Source: JBKHYJ01 sp046565505 (lineage in GTDB: Bacteria; Acidobacteriota; Blastocatellia; UBA7656). From it: DNA of 32,133 nucleotides. The position numbers and the translations under genes were made by a program. Under the pieces are notes generated by a model that was not told where the DNA came from, did not search any database, and worked only from the letters and a program-made list of their open reading frames with translations. Below are positions 1 through 9,764 of this stretch, piece by piece (positions within the stretch are counted from its first letter, which is position 1; every line of letters begins with the position of its first letter). The stretch is from positions 1 through 32,133 of the forward strand of contig JBKHYJ010000046.1 in assembly GCA_046565505.1 (NCBI GenBank), read 5' to 3'.

Positions 1-78
1 ATTCGGGTGAAGGTTGCGCTCAAGCCAGATGGTCGATGCTTCTTCATCAAACAGTTCGTCTATTGGGAAGTCGATCAT
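1..78 (-). CDS. Transposase N-terminus, partial (cut by window edge)
   Basis: The minus strand opens with ATG at 78 and stays open to the window edge, giving 26 residues that begin MIDFPIDELFDEE and end LERNLHPN. This resembles the N-terminus of transposases with a zinc-ribbon start (IS1595-like and related), where 'LHPxGxxCPxC' usually follows. The Cys residues expected next lie outside the window, so the family call rests on the N-terminus alone. No strong ribosome binding site is visible. It is an edge fragment and could be intact beyond the window. Confidence 0.45.
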   Translation of the reverse strand, partial: MIDFPIDELFDEEASTIWLERNLHPN

Positions 79-572
79 ACTGCTATTTTACTGCCTGATC
101 CCTTCGCAATCTAAGGTTACATGAGCCGATACCTGACAGAATACGTATAATGTTAGATCGCGAGGAGATCAATAGAAGCTATGTACCGAAAATAATTGCA
201 TCTCAGATGTTCTTTGCACGCAACATGCTCTAGGAGATTACTATGCGCCTCACATAACCTCGATGAACATCCTTCATGCACTAAGAGAACTGCTCTCAGA
301 CAGCTACGCCATGCCAACAATCTCTATATTCACAAGCTCCATATTCATCTGACGTTACATGTGTTTTGCAATCGACATTATCGGACTCAAGCTAAATTGA
401 ATTGGGTGAGAGCCAATGAAGTTCCACAAGATAAATTATGAATCCGTCCAGGCCATCCGCCCAGGCCGAGCTAGATTCTTATGATTTTACTGTCGTCACT
501 TTGTGGACTTGCCAGCCCGGCCATAAAGTTGTAAATGTGCTGTTCAGATTCTACCCAAGGAAGTGCGACTCT
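79..572. other. Intergenic region, AT-richer than the rest
   Basis: About 490 bases lie between the leftward transposase start and the rightward dehydrogenase. Base composition is clearly AT-richer than in the genes, as often seen next to mobile elements. A TATAAT hexamer sits at 146-151 but has no convincing -35 at normal spacing. Open frames here look random (rich in Cys and His, no recognisable motif), so I call no gene. Confidence 0.5.
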
Positions 573-2567
573 ATGAAGCTGCAAAACGTCACGGTAGTAG
601 TTGTCCTTTTACTCGCGTTGCCGTCTACTTCATGGCCTCAGGCTAGCGCGAAGCGAGGAAGGATTAAGGATGACCCTGATCTCATGCACGAGGCGGCCGG
701 TTGGCCTGCTTACGGGCGCGACCTCGGAGGCTCACGTTATTCGCCGCTCGCGCAGGTCAATCGAACCAACGTGAAGGACCTTAAAGTCGCCTGGACGTAC
801 CGTACGGGCGACATCAACGTACAGGCCCGCTCAGCGCGGAATGCTGCTTTTGAAGCCACACCCATCTTTGTCGATGGCACCCTATACCTGAGCACCCCTT
901 TCAGCCGCGTGATTGCGCTGGACCCCGGGACGGGAAAGCAGCGATGGGCTTTTGACCCGAAAGTTGACCTGTCATTGAGCTATTCAGAAGTCACTTCGCG
1001 AGGGGTCTCAACCTGGATCGATAAGCACACTAAAGCCGGAGCCGCTGCTGCCCGAAGGATATTCATTGCCACACTGGACGCCCGTTTATGCGCGCTGGAC
1101 GCCGCGACCGGGGCCCCATGCAAAGACTTCGGCCAGGACGGGCAGGTAGATTTAACCCGCGACGTGAGGCTTACGAGGAGGGGTCAATATCAGGTCACCT
1201 CTCCGCCTGCCGTCATAGGCGATTTAGTAATCGTAGGCTCCTCGATGGGGGATAACCGTGGCGTCGAAGTGGAACGCGGTGTCGTACGCGCTTACGACGC
1301 GCGCACAGGTGCGCTGCGTTGGAGATGGGACCCCGTACCCGTAGACGAAAAGGACCCCGCGAGTAAGTCATGGAAGGGAGCGGGCGCGCGCCGAACGGGG
1401 GCCGCCAACGCGTGGTCCATTATCTCGGCCGATCCCGCGCGCGATTTGATTTTCATACCGACAAGCAGCCCCAGCCCCGACTTCTATGGCGTCGAGAGGA
1501 TCGGGAGCAATCTTTATGCTAACTCCGTCGTGGCATTGCGCGCCTCCACGGGTAAACTCATCTGGCACTTTCAGGTCGTACACCATGATTTGTGGGACTA
1601 CGATGTGGCCGCCCAGCCAATGCTCGTAACAGTCAGACGGGGCGGCCGAGACGTGCCCGCCGTCGCGGTCGGCACGAAGATGGGGCACATCTTTATACTT
1701 CATCGCGAAACTGGCAAGTCGCTGTTCCCCATCGAAGAGCGCACCGTCCCGCGCAGCAACGTTCCCGGAGAGGAAGCGTCACCGACTCAGCCTTTCCCGG
1801 TCCTCCCCCGCCCGGTCGGCCCGAATCGGCTGACGCCTGACGACGCATGGGGGGCGACGCCTGCCGACCGTGATTGGTGCCGCGATAGAATCAAAGCGCT
1901 GCGCTCGGAAGGCATATTCACCCCGCCCAGCTTCGAGGGCACAGTCATGTTCCCCGGCAACGTAGGCGGCGTGAACTGGGGTGGGATGGCTTACGATGCT
2001 AAACGCGGGCTATTAGTCACCAGCACGAATCGACTGGCGACGGTCGTGAGACTCATCCACCGCCGGGAGTTTGAGGAGATGAAAAAATCCGGTGAGGGGA
2101 GCAGGTTGCAGGGCGAGTACGGGCTTATGAACGACGAGTATCTTGCGTACCGCGAGCCTCTGCGCGCCCCCAGTGGCGCTTTCTGCAACGCGCCGCCGTG
2201 GGGGGCGCTGACCGCCATCGATCTTTCGACGGGCGCAGTGCGCTGGGAAGTCCCGCTCGGGACGATCCCTCAAATGTCTTCTTCACCGAAGTCTTCCGAA
2301 TGGGGGTCGATCAATCTTGGCGGGGCGATTGTGACGGCAGGCGGGCTGGTCTTCATTGCGGCAACGATGGATAACTGCATTCGCGCCTTTGACGTTGAAA
2401 CAGGAAAGGAGTTGTGGAAGGCCGAACTCCCCGCCGGCGCGCAAGCAACACCCATGACATATAGCGTCGGTGATGGCGGGAAGCAGTATCTTGTTGTCGC
2501 CGCCGGCGGGCATGGGAAGCTGGGCACCGCGAAGGGCGATTACGTGATTGCCTTCGCCCTCCCTTGA
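573..2567 (+). CDS. Exported PQQ-dependent dehydrogenase (glucose-dehydrogenase-like quinoprotein)
   Basis: This 664-residue protein would oxidise a sugar or alcohol in the periplasm and pass electrons to the respiratory chain through pyrroloquinoline quinone. The start at 573 is chosen because AAGGAAG lies 9 bases upstream and the first 24 or so residues form a signal peptide (MKLQNV, then a V/L-rich core). The frame is open upstream to 438, but that extension would put hydrophilic residues before the signal peptide. Quinoprotein beta-propeller signatures are W-PAYGRD-RYSPL near residue 45, VHHDLWDYDV in the middle, and CNAPPWG followed by AIDLSTG near the end. There is no CxxCH haem site, so it is not a quinohaemoprotein. 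The match is closest to the soluble catalytic part of glucose-dehydrogenase-type enzymes. The substrate cannot be read from the sequence. No pqq synthesis genes lie in the window, and the downstream gene is separated by 700 bases. Confidence 0.85.
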   Translation: MKLQNVTVVVVLLLALPSTSWPQASAKRGRIKDDPDLMHEAAGWPAYGRDLGGSRYSPLAQVNRTNVKDLKVAWTYRTGDINVQARSARNAAFEATPIFVDGTLYLSTPFSRVIALDPGTGKQRWAFDPKVDLSLSYSEVTSRGVSTWIDKHTKAGAAAARRIFIATLDARLCALDAATGAPCKDFGQDGQVDLTRDVRLTRRGQYQVTSPPAVIGDLVIVGSSMGDNRGVEVERGVVRAYDARTGALRWRWDPVPVDEKDPASKSWKGAGARRTGAANAWSIISADPARDLIFIPTSSPSPDFYGVERIGSNLYANSVVALRASTGKLIWHFQVVHHDLWDYDVAAQPMLVTVRRGGRDVPAVAVGTKMGHIFILHRETGKSLFPIEERTVPRSNVPGEEASPTQPFPVLPRPVGPNRLTPDDAWGATPADRDWCRDRIKALRSEGIFTPPSFEGTVMFPGNVGGVNWGGMAYDAKRGLLVTSTNRLATVVRLIHRREFEEMKKSGEGSRLQGEYGLMNDEYLAYREPLRAPSGAFCNAPPWGALTAIDLSTGAVRWEVPLGTIPQMSSSPKSSEWGSINLGGAIVTAGGLVFIAATMDNCIRAFDVETGKELWKAELPAGAQATPMTYSVGDGGKQYLVVAAGGHGKLGTAKGDYVIAFALP

Positions 2568-3267
2568 AAGGTGGGTTTTCAGAGAAGCGAATTCGGGGAG
2601 CGCGAGATTCCCTGGGGTTGATATTTCCCAGGTTCTTGATCGGCCTGGCATCGTCCGGCGTTTGGGGCAGTTTTCGGCATGAAGAAGACGCTCTCCCCTT
2701 CAAGGCCTGGATGGATCGGCGGAGGCGAATCGCCTTCGGCTTCCCGCACCAGATGTGAAAAATGCTGGGCGACAAGTCTCTCCGCTTCGCTCGGGGAATA
2801 ACCTGAAGCGAGGTGATCCTGGTGAGTGATCTTTATTCGTTACCAAACAGGGCATGATAAAAAGATAAGGTTCGGTGTGGCAAACTCGCTGGTGACAGCA
2901 GATGAGGGAGGGGATGATGCGACTGAGCAAGTATAATCCCCTACCAATCTAAGCGTGGTTGTATGAAAGAGGCTGACACCGGGCTCAGTAATCGATTAAG
3001 GCAAGTAATATTTACCCCTACTGCTTCTCAGTTGACAATACGAGCCGAAGACCTGATACTGGTCAGGGCAATTGACCTGCTTGCCGTCCCATTTCTCACC
3101 CGGTATTGTCCAATGGCAGCAGGTTATTAACTTTCACAGACTCTTTTCATTCCCGTTCACTGGCTGAGCCGCGGAGCCTGCCCTTGCCACGATTCTCGCG
3201 ACCAGCCTTTCGACTACCACCGCGCAATCGCCAACAGCAGGGCGACGCTGACACGAAAGGACCTAAA
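2568..3267. other. Intergenic region with probable promoter of the propeller gene
   Basis: Seven hundred bases without a convincing gene. The first 200 are GC-rich and contain a small dyad (AGGCGA-A-TCGCCT, about 2724-2736). The rest is AT-richer and ends in a sigma-70-like promoter at 3032-3060. Short frames on both strands show no recognisable domain. Confidence 0.5.
3032..3060 (+). promoter_or_regulatory. Sigma-70-like promoter for the YVTN propeller gene
   Basis: TTGACA at 3032-3037 is followed after 17 bases by GATACT at 3055-3060. This would start transcription about 200 bases before the chosen start codon of the propeller gene, leaving a long leader. Confidence 0.45.
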
Positions 3268-4404
3268 ATGAAAAAGACCTCGCTCCCGACATGCTTCCAT
3301 CTAAACCCGAGAGGGTTGGCCATAACTGTGACGTGGTTGTTGCTTGTGATCTTCTATGGTCTGAGTGCAGGGGTGAGCACGGCACGCGCACAGACGCGCG
3401 CCTACGTTTCGGACCCATGCACTCAATCGGTCGTCGTCATCGACACCGCCACCAACACCCTGATTACGACTATTGCCGTCGGCGCCAGCCTCGATAGAGT
3501 AGCGCTCTCGCCTGACGGGACACGCGCCTATTTCACGAATTTCTCCAGCAACAGTATCACCGTCATCGACACGACGACCAACGCCGTGACCGCGACGGTG
3601 CCAATCAGGTTCTTTCCCACCGGAATAGCTATCACGCCTGACGGAACGCGCGCATACGTCTCAACCAATGACGTCAACCTGCCCATCATCGACACGGCCA
3701 CCAACACCGTCACAGCGACCGTGCCATTTGTCGGATTTACCTCTGCAATAGCGATCACACCTGATGGCACCCGCGCTTATGCCCCGCTCCGGTCTATCGG
3801 ATTCGTCGCCGTCATTGACACGGCCTCCAACACCCGTATCACAACGGTGGGAGTTAGCGACTCTCCAGTTAGAATAGCGATCACCCCGGATGGGACACGC
3901 GCTTACGTCACGAATACCGACAGCAACAATGTATCCGTTATCGACACGGCCACTAACACCTTGTTGACGCGCGTTCCCGTCGGCCACCCGACCGGCGAGA
4001 TAGCGATCACGCCTGACGGGACGCGCGCTTACGTAATGGCCTTCAACAACGAAAACGTGTTTGTCATCGACACGGCAACTAACACGCGGATCGCGACTAT
4101 CCCGACTGGTGGTCTCGGAGCCAGCATAGCAATCACACCTGACGGGACGCGCGCTTACGTTACGAACCCCGACACCAGCAGCCTGACTGTCATCGACACG
4201 GCCACCAACGCCGTGATCGGAAGGGTAACCGCTGGTCTTTCTTGCCCATTAGAGATAGGCTTCACTTCCGCGCCGATGGTCCCGACGAGCAAAGATGATT
4301 GTAAGAACGGCGGGTACAGGAGGTTCGGCCCGCCTGCGGGTCCATTCCGCAATCAGGGTCAGTGCGTGAGCTTCGTCGAGAGCCACCCGGGTGGGCGACA
4401 CTGA
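3268..4404 (+). CDS. Exported seven-bladed YVTN beta-propeller protein
   Basis: The 378-residue product starts at the ATG at 3268, preceded by GAAAGGA (about 3255) and followed by a signal peptide ending near ARA-Q (about residue 42). An in-frame extension upstream to 3106 lacks such features. From about residue 43 it holds seven tandem units of about 42 residues, each with TRAYV, VIDTATN and IAITPDG, enough for one closed seven-bladed propeller. The C-terminus is a short segment with two cysteines (DDCKNGGYRRFG and NQGQCVSFVE). I recognise it as a recurring tail on exported proteins of soil bacteria; its role is unknown. YVTN proteins are usually surface or periplasmic binding proteins. The gene appears monocistronic and is followed by a strong hairpin at 4469-4502. 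No enzymatic residues are identifiable. Confidence 0.8.
   Translation: MKKTSLPTCFHLNPRGLAITVTWLLLVIFYGLSAGVSTARAQTRAYVSDPCTQSVVVIDTATNTLITTIAVGASLDRVALSPDGTRAYFTNFSSNSITVIDTTTNAVTATVPIRFFPTGIAITPDGTRAYVSTNDVNLPIIDTATNTVTATVPFVGFTSAIAITPDGTRAYAPLRSIGFVAVIDTASNTRITTVGVSDSPVRIAITPDGTRAYVTNTDSNNVSVIDTATNTLLTRVPVGHPTGEIAITPDGTRAYVMAFNNENVFVIDTATNTRIATIPTGGLGASIAITPDGTRAYVTNPDTSSLTVIDTATNAVIGRVTAGLSCPLEIGFTSAPMVPTSKDDCKNGGYRRFGPPAGPFRNQGQCVSFVESHPGGRH
3394..4263 (+). repeat. Seven tandem ~126-bp coding repeats (YVTN blades)
   Basis: Seven consecutive units of 41-42 codons begin with an ACGCGCGCNTAYGT-like stretch and end with ACNCCTGAYGGNA. The third unit is one codon short. DNA identity is high around the VIDTATN and IAITPDG codons and lower between them, so the array can support recombination that changes blade number. 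Confidence 0.8.
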
Positions 4405-4784
4405 CGAATCATTAGAGGGAAACGTGAGTTCTTGCTCCGCTGAGTGTTTGTTCCCCGCAAAGTCTCGCGGCGCGCGTCATGTAACCTCACATGACGCGCG
4501 CCGAAAAGAAAAAAATCCATTTGAATCAGTCGCGCGAACAGAATGCCTGATAAAGGGGCGACACTAGAGCGGCGTGACTGAATCAGGTGAGTCACCGGGC
4601 CGGCGGCTCGTTATCCACTCGATTCGTTTTTTGTGCCACAACCGATTGCTCTACCACCGGCCACATTGCCTCGGCCCAATGAGCATAGCCGAGATCAGAT
4701 GGGTGCAGCCCATCAAAGGAAAAAAACTCCGCGCGCGACCCGGCAAGACCTACGAATCAATGCGTCCGTGAAGGAGGACCCACA
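4405..4784. other. Intergenic region with strong hairpin
   Basis: About 380 bases between the propeller gene and the CHAT gene. It holds the 14-bp perfect hairpin at 4469-4502 and, at its right end, an excellent ribosome binding site (AAGGAGG, about 4770-4776) that fixes the CHAT start at 4785. No protein gene is supported. Confidence 0.5.
4469..4502 (+). other. Perfect 14-bp inverted repeat, hairpin
   Basis: GGCGCGCGTCATGT (4469-4482) and ACATGACGCGCGCC (4489-4502) are perfectly complementary around a 6-base loop. An A-rich run (GAAAAGAAAAAAA) follows on the plus strand, not a T run, so it is not a classical intrinsic terminator for the propeller gene. It may still stop or stabilise the transcript, or be a protein-binding dyad. 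Confidence 0.7.
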
Positions 4785-6966
4785 ATGCCGCGTTCAATCC
4801 ATACGCGATTACATGTTGTTCTGAGTTGGTGTTGTCTGCTGACCCTGACTTATTCAGGCGTCCCGCGCATTGCCTCGGCACAGTCCGGCCGCGACGACGC
4901 GGCGCTTCGCGAACTGGTGGAAAAGTTCTTTGACCTTTATCAAAGGAGAGAGCTAGCCGGCCTTATGGCTTTGTGGAGCGAGCGGTCGCCCGAGCTGGTC
5001 GGCAGCAAGGAAGAGTTCCGGCAGGCATTCGCCGCGAATAAGATTCGGTTAAAAAGTCTGACTATTCGCAAAATTGATGTGACCGAGGGCAAAGCCACGG
5101 CGCGCGCCGTCGCGGAGATTGACGCCGAGGATGTGAAGACCGGAAAGGCGGCCGGCGGCTTTGGGATTATTAATCGTACGTTTCGGCTGGTGAATGAAGG
5201 GGATGGTTGGAAGGTGTGGCGGTACGCTCCCAGCGAACGAGAGCTTGCCGCGGCACTCCTGTCGGCAAAGACTGACGAAGAAAGGGAGGCAATTCTCCAA
5301 GCGGAGAAAGAGCTAATCACGGCCGAGCTGGTGCAAGCCCTGGCGTCGCGGGGCCGCCTCCTTGTCATCCAAAGCGCAGGTTCGGCCGCGCTGGATTCCT
5401 GCGCGCTTGCCCTGAGCTTGGCCGAGCGGTTGCACGACCTGATAGGCACAGCCGATGCCTTGCGCGGGAGTTGGTAAGCGGGGGTAAACCTGTTGAAGCT
5501 TTCGGCTACGCCGAGCGGGTAAAGGCCCGGGCGCTGCTCGACACTCTCGGGACCAGGCACACAGAGGTGACTAAAGCGATGACGGGGGAGGAGCGGGCCG
5601 AAGAGCAGAGGTTGAACGCGGAAGTGGTCTCACTTAACACGCAGATTTATCGTGAGAATCTACGCGAACAGCCCGGCAAGTCTGCTCTGAACGACCTTCA
5701 AGCCAGGCGCGACAAGGCCAGGGCCAGATACGAAGCATTCCAGATAAACCTCTACGCCGCCCACCCTGAGCTGAAGGTACAGCGCGGCGAAATGAGGCCG
5801 GTAAGCCTCGCCGAGGCCGGTAAGCTCATCCCGCACGCCGGCGCGGCGGTACTGCAATACGTAGTGACCGAGGACAAAACTTACCTGTTTGCCCTTACGA
5901 AAGCGCGGCAACCGCAGGCCAACACGGGGCCGCCGCCTGACGCGCCGGTCTTGAACGTTTACACTATAAACATAAAACAAAAGGAGCTTGCGGACCGCGT
6001 CAGCCGCTTCCACGGAAGGCTGAGCCAGAAGGACATCGATTATCCCAAATTTGCTAGAGAGTTGTATGACCTTCTGACCGGCCCCGCGCGGGATGATCTG
6101 AAAAGCAAGACAGACATCATCCTCGTGCCTGACGGTTCTCTATGGCAAGTGCCTTTTCAGGCTCTACAGCCATCGGTCAATCGCTTCTTGATTCAGGACT
6201 ACGCCATCTCGTACGCGCCATCGCTGACCGTGCTCCGCGAGATGATCGACGTGAGACAGAAGCAGCGGCCCGCCGGCCCGCTAGCAACGCTGGTCGCATT
6301 CGGCAACCCGGATGTAGACCCGACGGCGGCCGCGAATCTGCAAGCCGTCTACCCGGGGTGCTGGCCGACGAGAAGCTCCTTCCCCTCCCCCGGACCGAGC
6401 GCATGGTAAATACGCTCAGCCGCCTCTACGGGCCTGATCGAAGCAAGATTTACGTCCGGGCCGACGCACGCGAGGACACTGCTAAGAAAGAAGCGGGCAG
6501 TTGCCACATATTGCAGTTCGCGACACACGGAATACTCGACAACACCAACCCCATGTATTCGCGGCTTGTGATGTCGCAGTCGGGCTTAGGCGAGCACGAA
6601 GACGGCATGCTTGAGGCATGGGAGGTCATGAAGCTCGACCTCAACGCTGATATGGTGATTCTGTCCGCATGCGACACGGCGCGAGGGCGAGTCGCGGGCG
6701 GCGAAGGGATGATAGGACTGGCCTGGGCGTTCTTCGTGGCGGGCTGCCCTACCACGGTCGTGAGTCAATGGTCGGTCGAGGTTAATAGCACGGCCGAGTT
6801 AATGGTCGAATTCCATAAGGTACTGAAGCCGGGCATAGAAGCGCGGGGCAACGGCATGAGCAAAGCCGCGGCGTTGCGCATGGCGATTTTGAAGCTGATG
6901 AAGAGGCCGGGTTATGGGCACCCATTCTACTGGGCGCCGTTCGTGGTCATCGGCGACGCACGCTAA
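4785..6966 (+). pseudogene. Exported NTF2-like / CHAT-domain protein, broken by two frameshifts and lacking the TPR region
   Basis: Read across the breaks, this is a 727-residue protein. It has a signal peptide (1-33, ending ASA-Q), an NTF2/SnoaL-like fold (about 40-140), a short helical stretch, then a linker with a helical hairpin and a C-terminal CHAT caspase-like domain. The catalytic His is in QFATHG (codon 6526-6528) and the Cys in SACDTARG (6670-6672); both are present. Frame 1 stops at 5475-5477. Adding one G in 5466-5468 continues into GGKPVEAFGYAERVKARALLD. A second break near 6355-6358 (GGGG) is also repaired by one extra G. Relatives I know carry a long TPR array between the two halves; here the join ADALRG-ELVSGG leaves almost none. 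CHAT proteins of this build often occur with sigma/anti-sigma genes, as here. The breaks could be real decay or sequencing errors. Confidence 0.75.
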
Positions 6967-6981
6967 TGTCAGATGCTCGAC

Positions 6982-7012
6982 GCCGGCCAGACTCTCGGCT
7001 TCGGAGGCCGGC
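6982..7012. other. Hairpin between convergent genes
   Basis: GCCGGCC (6982-6988) and GGCCGGC (7006-7012) can pair around a 17-base loop just after the CHAT stop codon, between the two convergent genes. There is no T run, so terminator function is only possible. Confidence 0.3.
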
Positions 7013-7094
7013 TCAGGTTGACGCTGGCGCTGTAGCCGCCAATGCGTGCTCAAGACTCATCTTCTCTTTGGACTGAAACCGGCTAGAGGTTTCT

Positions 7095-8377
7095 TCACCT
7101 TCGCGTCAACCTGCCTAGAATACGGCGGCTGATCTGAGATTCGGGGTTCGCGTCCGCCAAGGCTAGGAACTCGCGCCTCGCCTCTTTAATGAGGCCAGCC
7201 TTAGCGTAGACAGTCCCCAGCACCAGATGGGAGCCTGAATAGGCTCTCCTCGCCCGTTCTATCTCGTTGAAACCGTCCAGGTCGAGAACTCTGAACTTTG
7301 CCTCGGGTTGCCCGACCCGCGGCGACTTCACTTCGCGGCCATCCCTCGTAATCGCTCTGACCTGCCAGCCGTATATCCGCCCGCGCGCCAGGGCGGTGGC
7401 CGGCCTCCAGTCAGTGCCGGAAACCTTCGCGCTCTCCATGACTTCGCCGCGAACATCAAACACGCTGATCTCGTAAGCCGTCGCGTCACTGAGTTGCGTC
7501 CACCGGAAGGTCGGTCGCGCCATCGGCACGACCGCGCCGACAGGGCTCAGCAGCCTGAAACCCGCCCCATCACTATTTCCCGCCATCGTAGTTTCGGCCC
7601 CGCCGCGAAGCTGCGCGATAATGGGGGCAGAGGCACCTGACCAGTTTCTAACACCTGCTTGACGGCCTGACGGTATTCGTCGGCGAGCGGTTCCAGGCCG
7701 CGCAAGTCGCCGTTAGCGTCCATCGTAACAATGCCCCCGCCGTCCTTGAGCTTAATGGTGACCCCGGGGCCGTTCGGCGGTGACCCGTCCGGCGTCTTCG
7801 GCTCTATGGAGTCAATGCGACGCTCCAACCCGGCAATCGTGGCTTCCGAATCGCGCAGGGTTTCCCGAAGCCGTTCGTTCTCAGCGCGCAGCGATTCGAC
7901 CTGGCGAGTCAACAACCATGCCACACCCACAATGATCAACAGAACGGCCATTGCTCCGAGCACGATTCTGAAGGCCGTCGTACGCCAGAACGGCACAGGG
8001 GGTTGTGACAGGGCGGCTATGGCCTCTGCGTCGGATCGGATCGACTCTTTCAGCCTCATCAGCTCGCTCACGTCACCTTCACAATCCGCACAGGTTTTTA
8101 AATGAGCTTCGACAAGGTCACGTCCCGCCGCGCCGAGGTCATCGTCAACGTAAGCGGCCATCTCATCGTATGGGACGTGCGCCCACGCCGGCCGCGGGAC
8201 TGATTTGAGCTCCCGTCTCACCAACTCGTAGGCCGAGTCCACGCTCTGGGAGTCGAGGAAACTCCGGCGGCAATCCTCGCACTCGGAGAGGTGGCTATCT
8301 AGCAGCCGCACTTCGTCGGCGCTTACGGCCTTGCAGCGGTACTTGTCGATGTCGTCAGCCGAAAGGCGCGGCGACAT
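7095..8377 (-). pseudogene. Zinc-finger anti-sigma factor with membrane anchor, one frameshift
   Basis: Read with one correction, this is a 427-residue inner-membrane anti-sigma factor controlling the adjacent sigma gene. The start at 8377 has AAGGAG about 10 bases upstream; GTG at 8443 and ATG at 8395 lack this. Two Zn-binding motifs, H29-x3-C33-x2-C36 and H92-x3-C96-x2-C99, are the sigma-binding type. A transmembrane helix spans about 136-157, followed by a coiled coil (159-192) and an outer part with an FnIII-like strand pattern (RPTFRW, YGWQVRAI) and a helical, TPR-like end. The frame breaks at the C5 run (plus-strand G5, 7623-7627). One more base gives PLPPIIAQLRGGAETTMAGN and joins the two halves without loss. 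Everything outside this base looks intact. It lies 76 bases downstream of the sigma gene in the same direction. Confidence 0.75.
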
Positions 8378-8453
8378 GCTATTTTTCTCCTTCATCGGGG
8401 GCCGGCGTAATAGCGACCCTGCCGCGCAAGAGTCTAACCCCACTTAAATCGAA

Positions 8454-9544
8454 TCACGCACGCCTCACCTGCGAATTCTTTTGCCGCTCGTATAGGTCCA
8501 TGCGCCTCGAAAGCCTTCTTCGACCTGACTGGCGCAGGCTGCTGACTCTCTTGGGGAGGACGCCTAACCGGGCCGCGATGTCTTCGTCGGACAGCGGGAG
8601 CTTCTTCCACAAATCCAAGAACTCTTCGAGGCTTAGGCCGAGGGCCTCTGCCATCTCGGTGATTGTCGCCGCGCCCGAGCTCACGAGTATGACCGTAATG
8701 TCTGGGCCTTCCTTGTCCTTGAGATTCAGCAGCATGGCGGCGCGCTGTTCGTGCGGCAGCCCGCGTATCTCTTTCCAAACTTGCCTGAGGTGAGTTTGTT
8801 TGTCGATCCTCTCGGTGAAGAGGGCCTCGGTATCTGACCAGGCCTCGTCGGCGGCCCCGTTGAGTTGATCGTCCGGCTCTGTTGTCGTGGCCTTCTCGTT
8901 GGTGCCGAGGAGGCCGACTGCGACATCGACCAGGTCGTCTAACGCTATAGGAGCGCCGACGAATTCAAAGGTGGCCTTCACCAGGCGCAAAACGTCATGT
9001 TTCTGCCGCGCGTAATCCGAAAAGTGACTGATCGAACCCGGGTCAGAGCGCAGCAGTTGGGGGCGGTCCGACGATCGTCGGAAGGCTGTTGATCCCTCCA
9101 TGAAACGAAGCCGCACACCCACTCCCTCCTTTCAAGCTGCCATATGGCAAGCTGCTCGTGATGGCTTAATATATAGCGGAGCCTGTCTCTGAGCCGCGCG
9201 CGCTCCGGGTACTTCCTGCGCAAGTAGCTGCTGCATGCGTTGTGAGCCGCCGCGACGTAGCCCTCGAAGCTGCCGAGAGAGTCGGCCGCGCCGCGCCCCA
9301 TGAGGACCAGGCGGCGAATCAACTGAACGACTACCTCTTCACAGATGTCGTCCTGGTCCTGCCCTTCGATACTATCCCACTTGCCGCGCTTAACGTTTAG
9401 CTTCGACGCGATGACGCCCTTGATTACCGGCCGGGCGCTCTGGCATATGAGCTCCGCGAGCAGTTGGTCGCGTCTGGCCTCGTCTGCCTCTTCGAGAAAA
9501 GCCCTCAGACGTAAATCGGCTTCTGTTTTTGTGTCGGCTGTCAT
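8454..9544 (-). pseudogene. ECF-like RNA polymerase sigma factor, one frameshift
   Basis: Read with one correction, this is a 363-residue sigma-70-family factor partnered by the downstream anti-sigma gene. The N-terminal half has a region-2-like helical segment (SFEGYVAAAHNACSSYLRRKYPERARLRDRL). The C-terminal half carries a helix-turn-helix resembling region 4 (SDEDIAARLGVLPKRVSSLR, near residue 335). The two halves lie in different frames. Adding one base to the C5 run (plus-strand G5, 9059-9063) gives RTAPQLLRSDPGS and restores one frame. The start is uncertain: ATG at 9544 is chosen, the frame is open to a TTG at 9622, and neither has a good ribosome binding site. A promoter-like pair sits upstream at 9737-9764. 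Target genes cannot be deduced. Confidence 0.7.
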
Positions 9545-9736
9545 GAGAACCAGTGCACGGCTGTGCAAGTATGCTCGACCCGGAAAGCTGGCCTGGACGA
9601 ATGCGAGATCGCTCCCCGCCAAATTTATGTGATGGCTGTAGAGTCGAACTGATTTAAGGGCGCTTAGGAGATATCAACTACTTTTTTACAGCCGCATGAT
9701 TCGGCCCCTGTCAGGAAGGCCGCCCGCGGATTGTTT

Positions 9737-9764
9737 ATTATACGCCGGACTCGTCTTTTGACAA
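9737..9764 (-). promoter_or_regulatory. Sigma-70-like promoter for the sigma/anti-sigma genes
   Basis: On the minus strand TTGTCA (9764-9759) is followed after 16 bases by a perfect TATAAT (9742-9737). It points toward the sigma gene and would give a leader of about 185 bases to the ATG at 9544. Confidence 0.5.

Noticed and set aside
146..151. TATAAT as promoter of the dehydrogenase gene
   Set aside because: No acceptable -35 lies 15-19 bases upstream and the distance to the start codon is over 400 bases.
196..441. 81-codon frame in the left intergenic region
   Set aside because: Residue composition (many Cys, His, Leu) looks random and it has no family resemblance or ribosome binding site.
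2353..2775. 140-codon minus-strand frame across the dehydrogenase end
   Set aside because: It overlaps the dehydrogenase coding region antisense and shows no motif.
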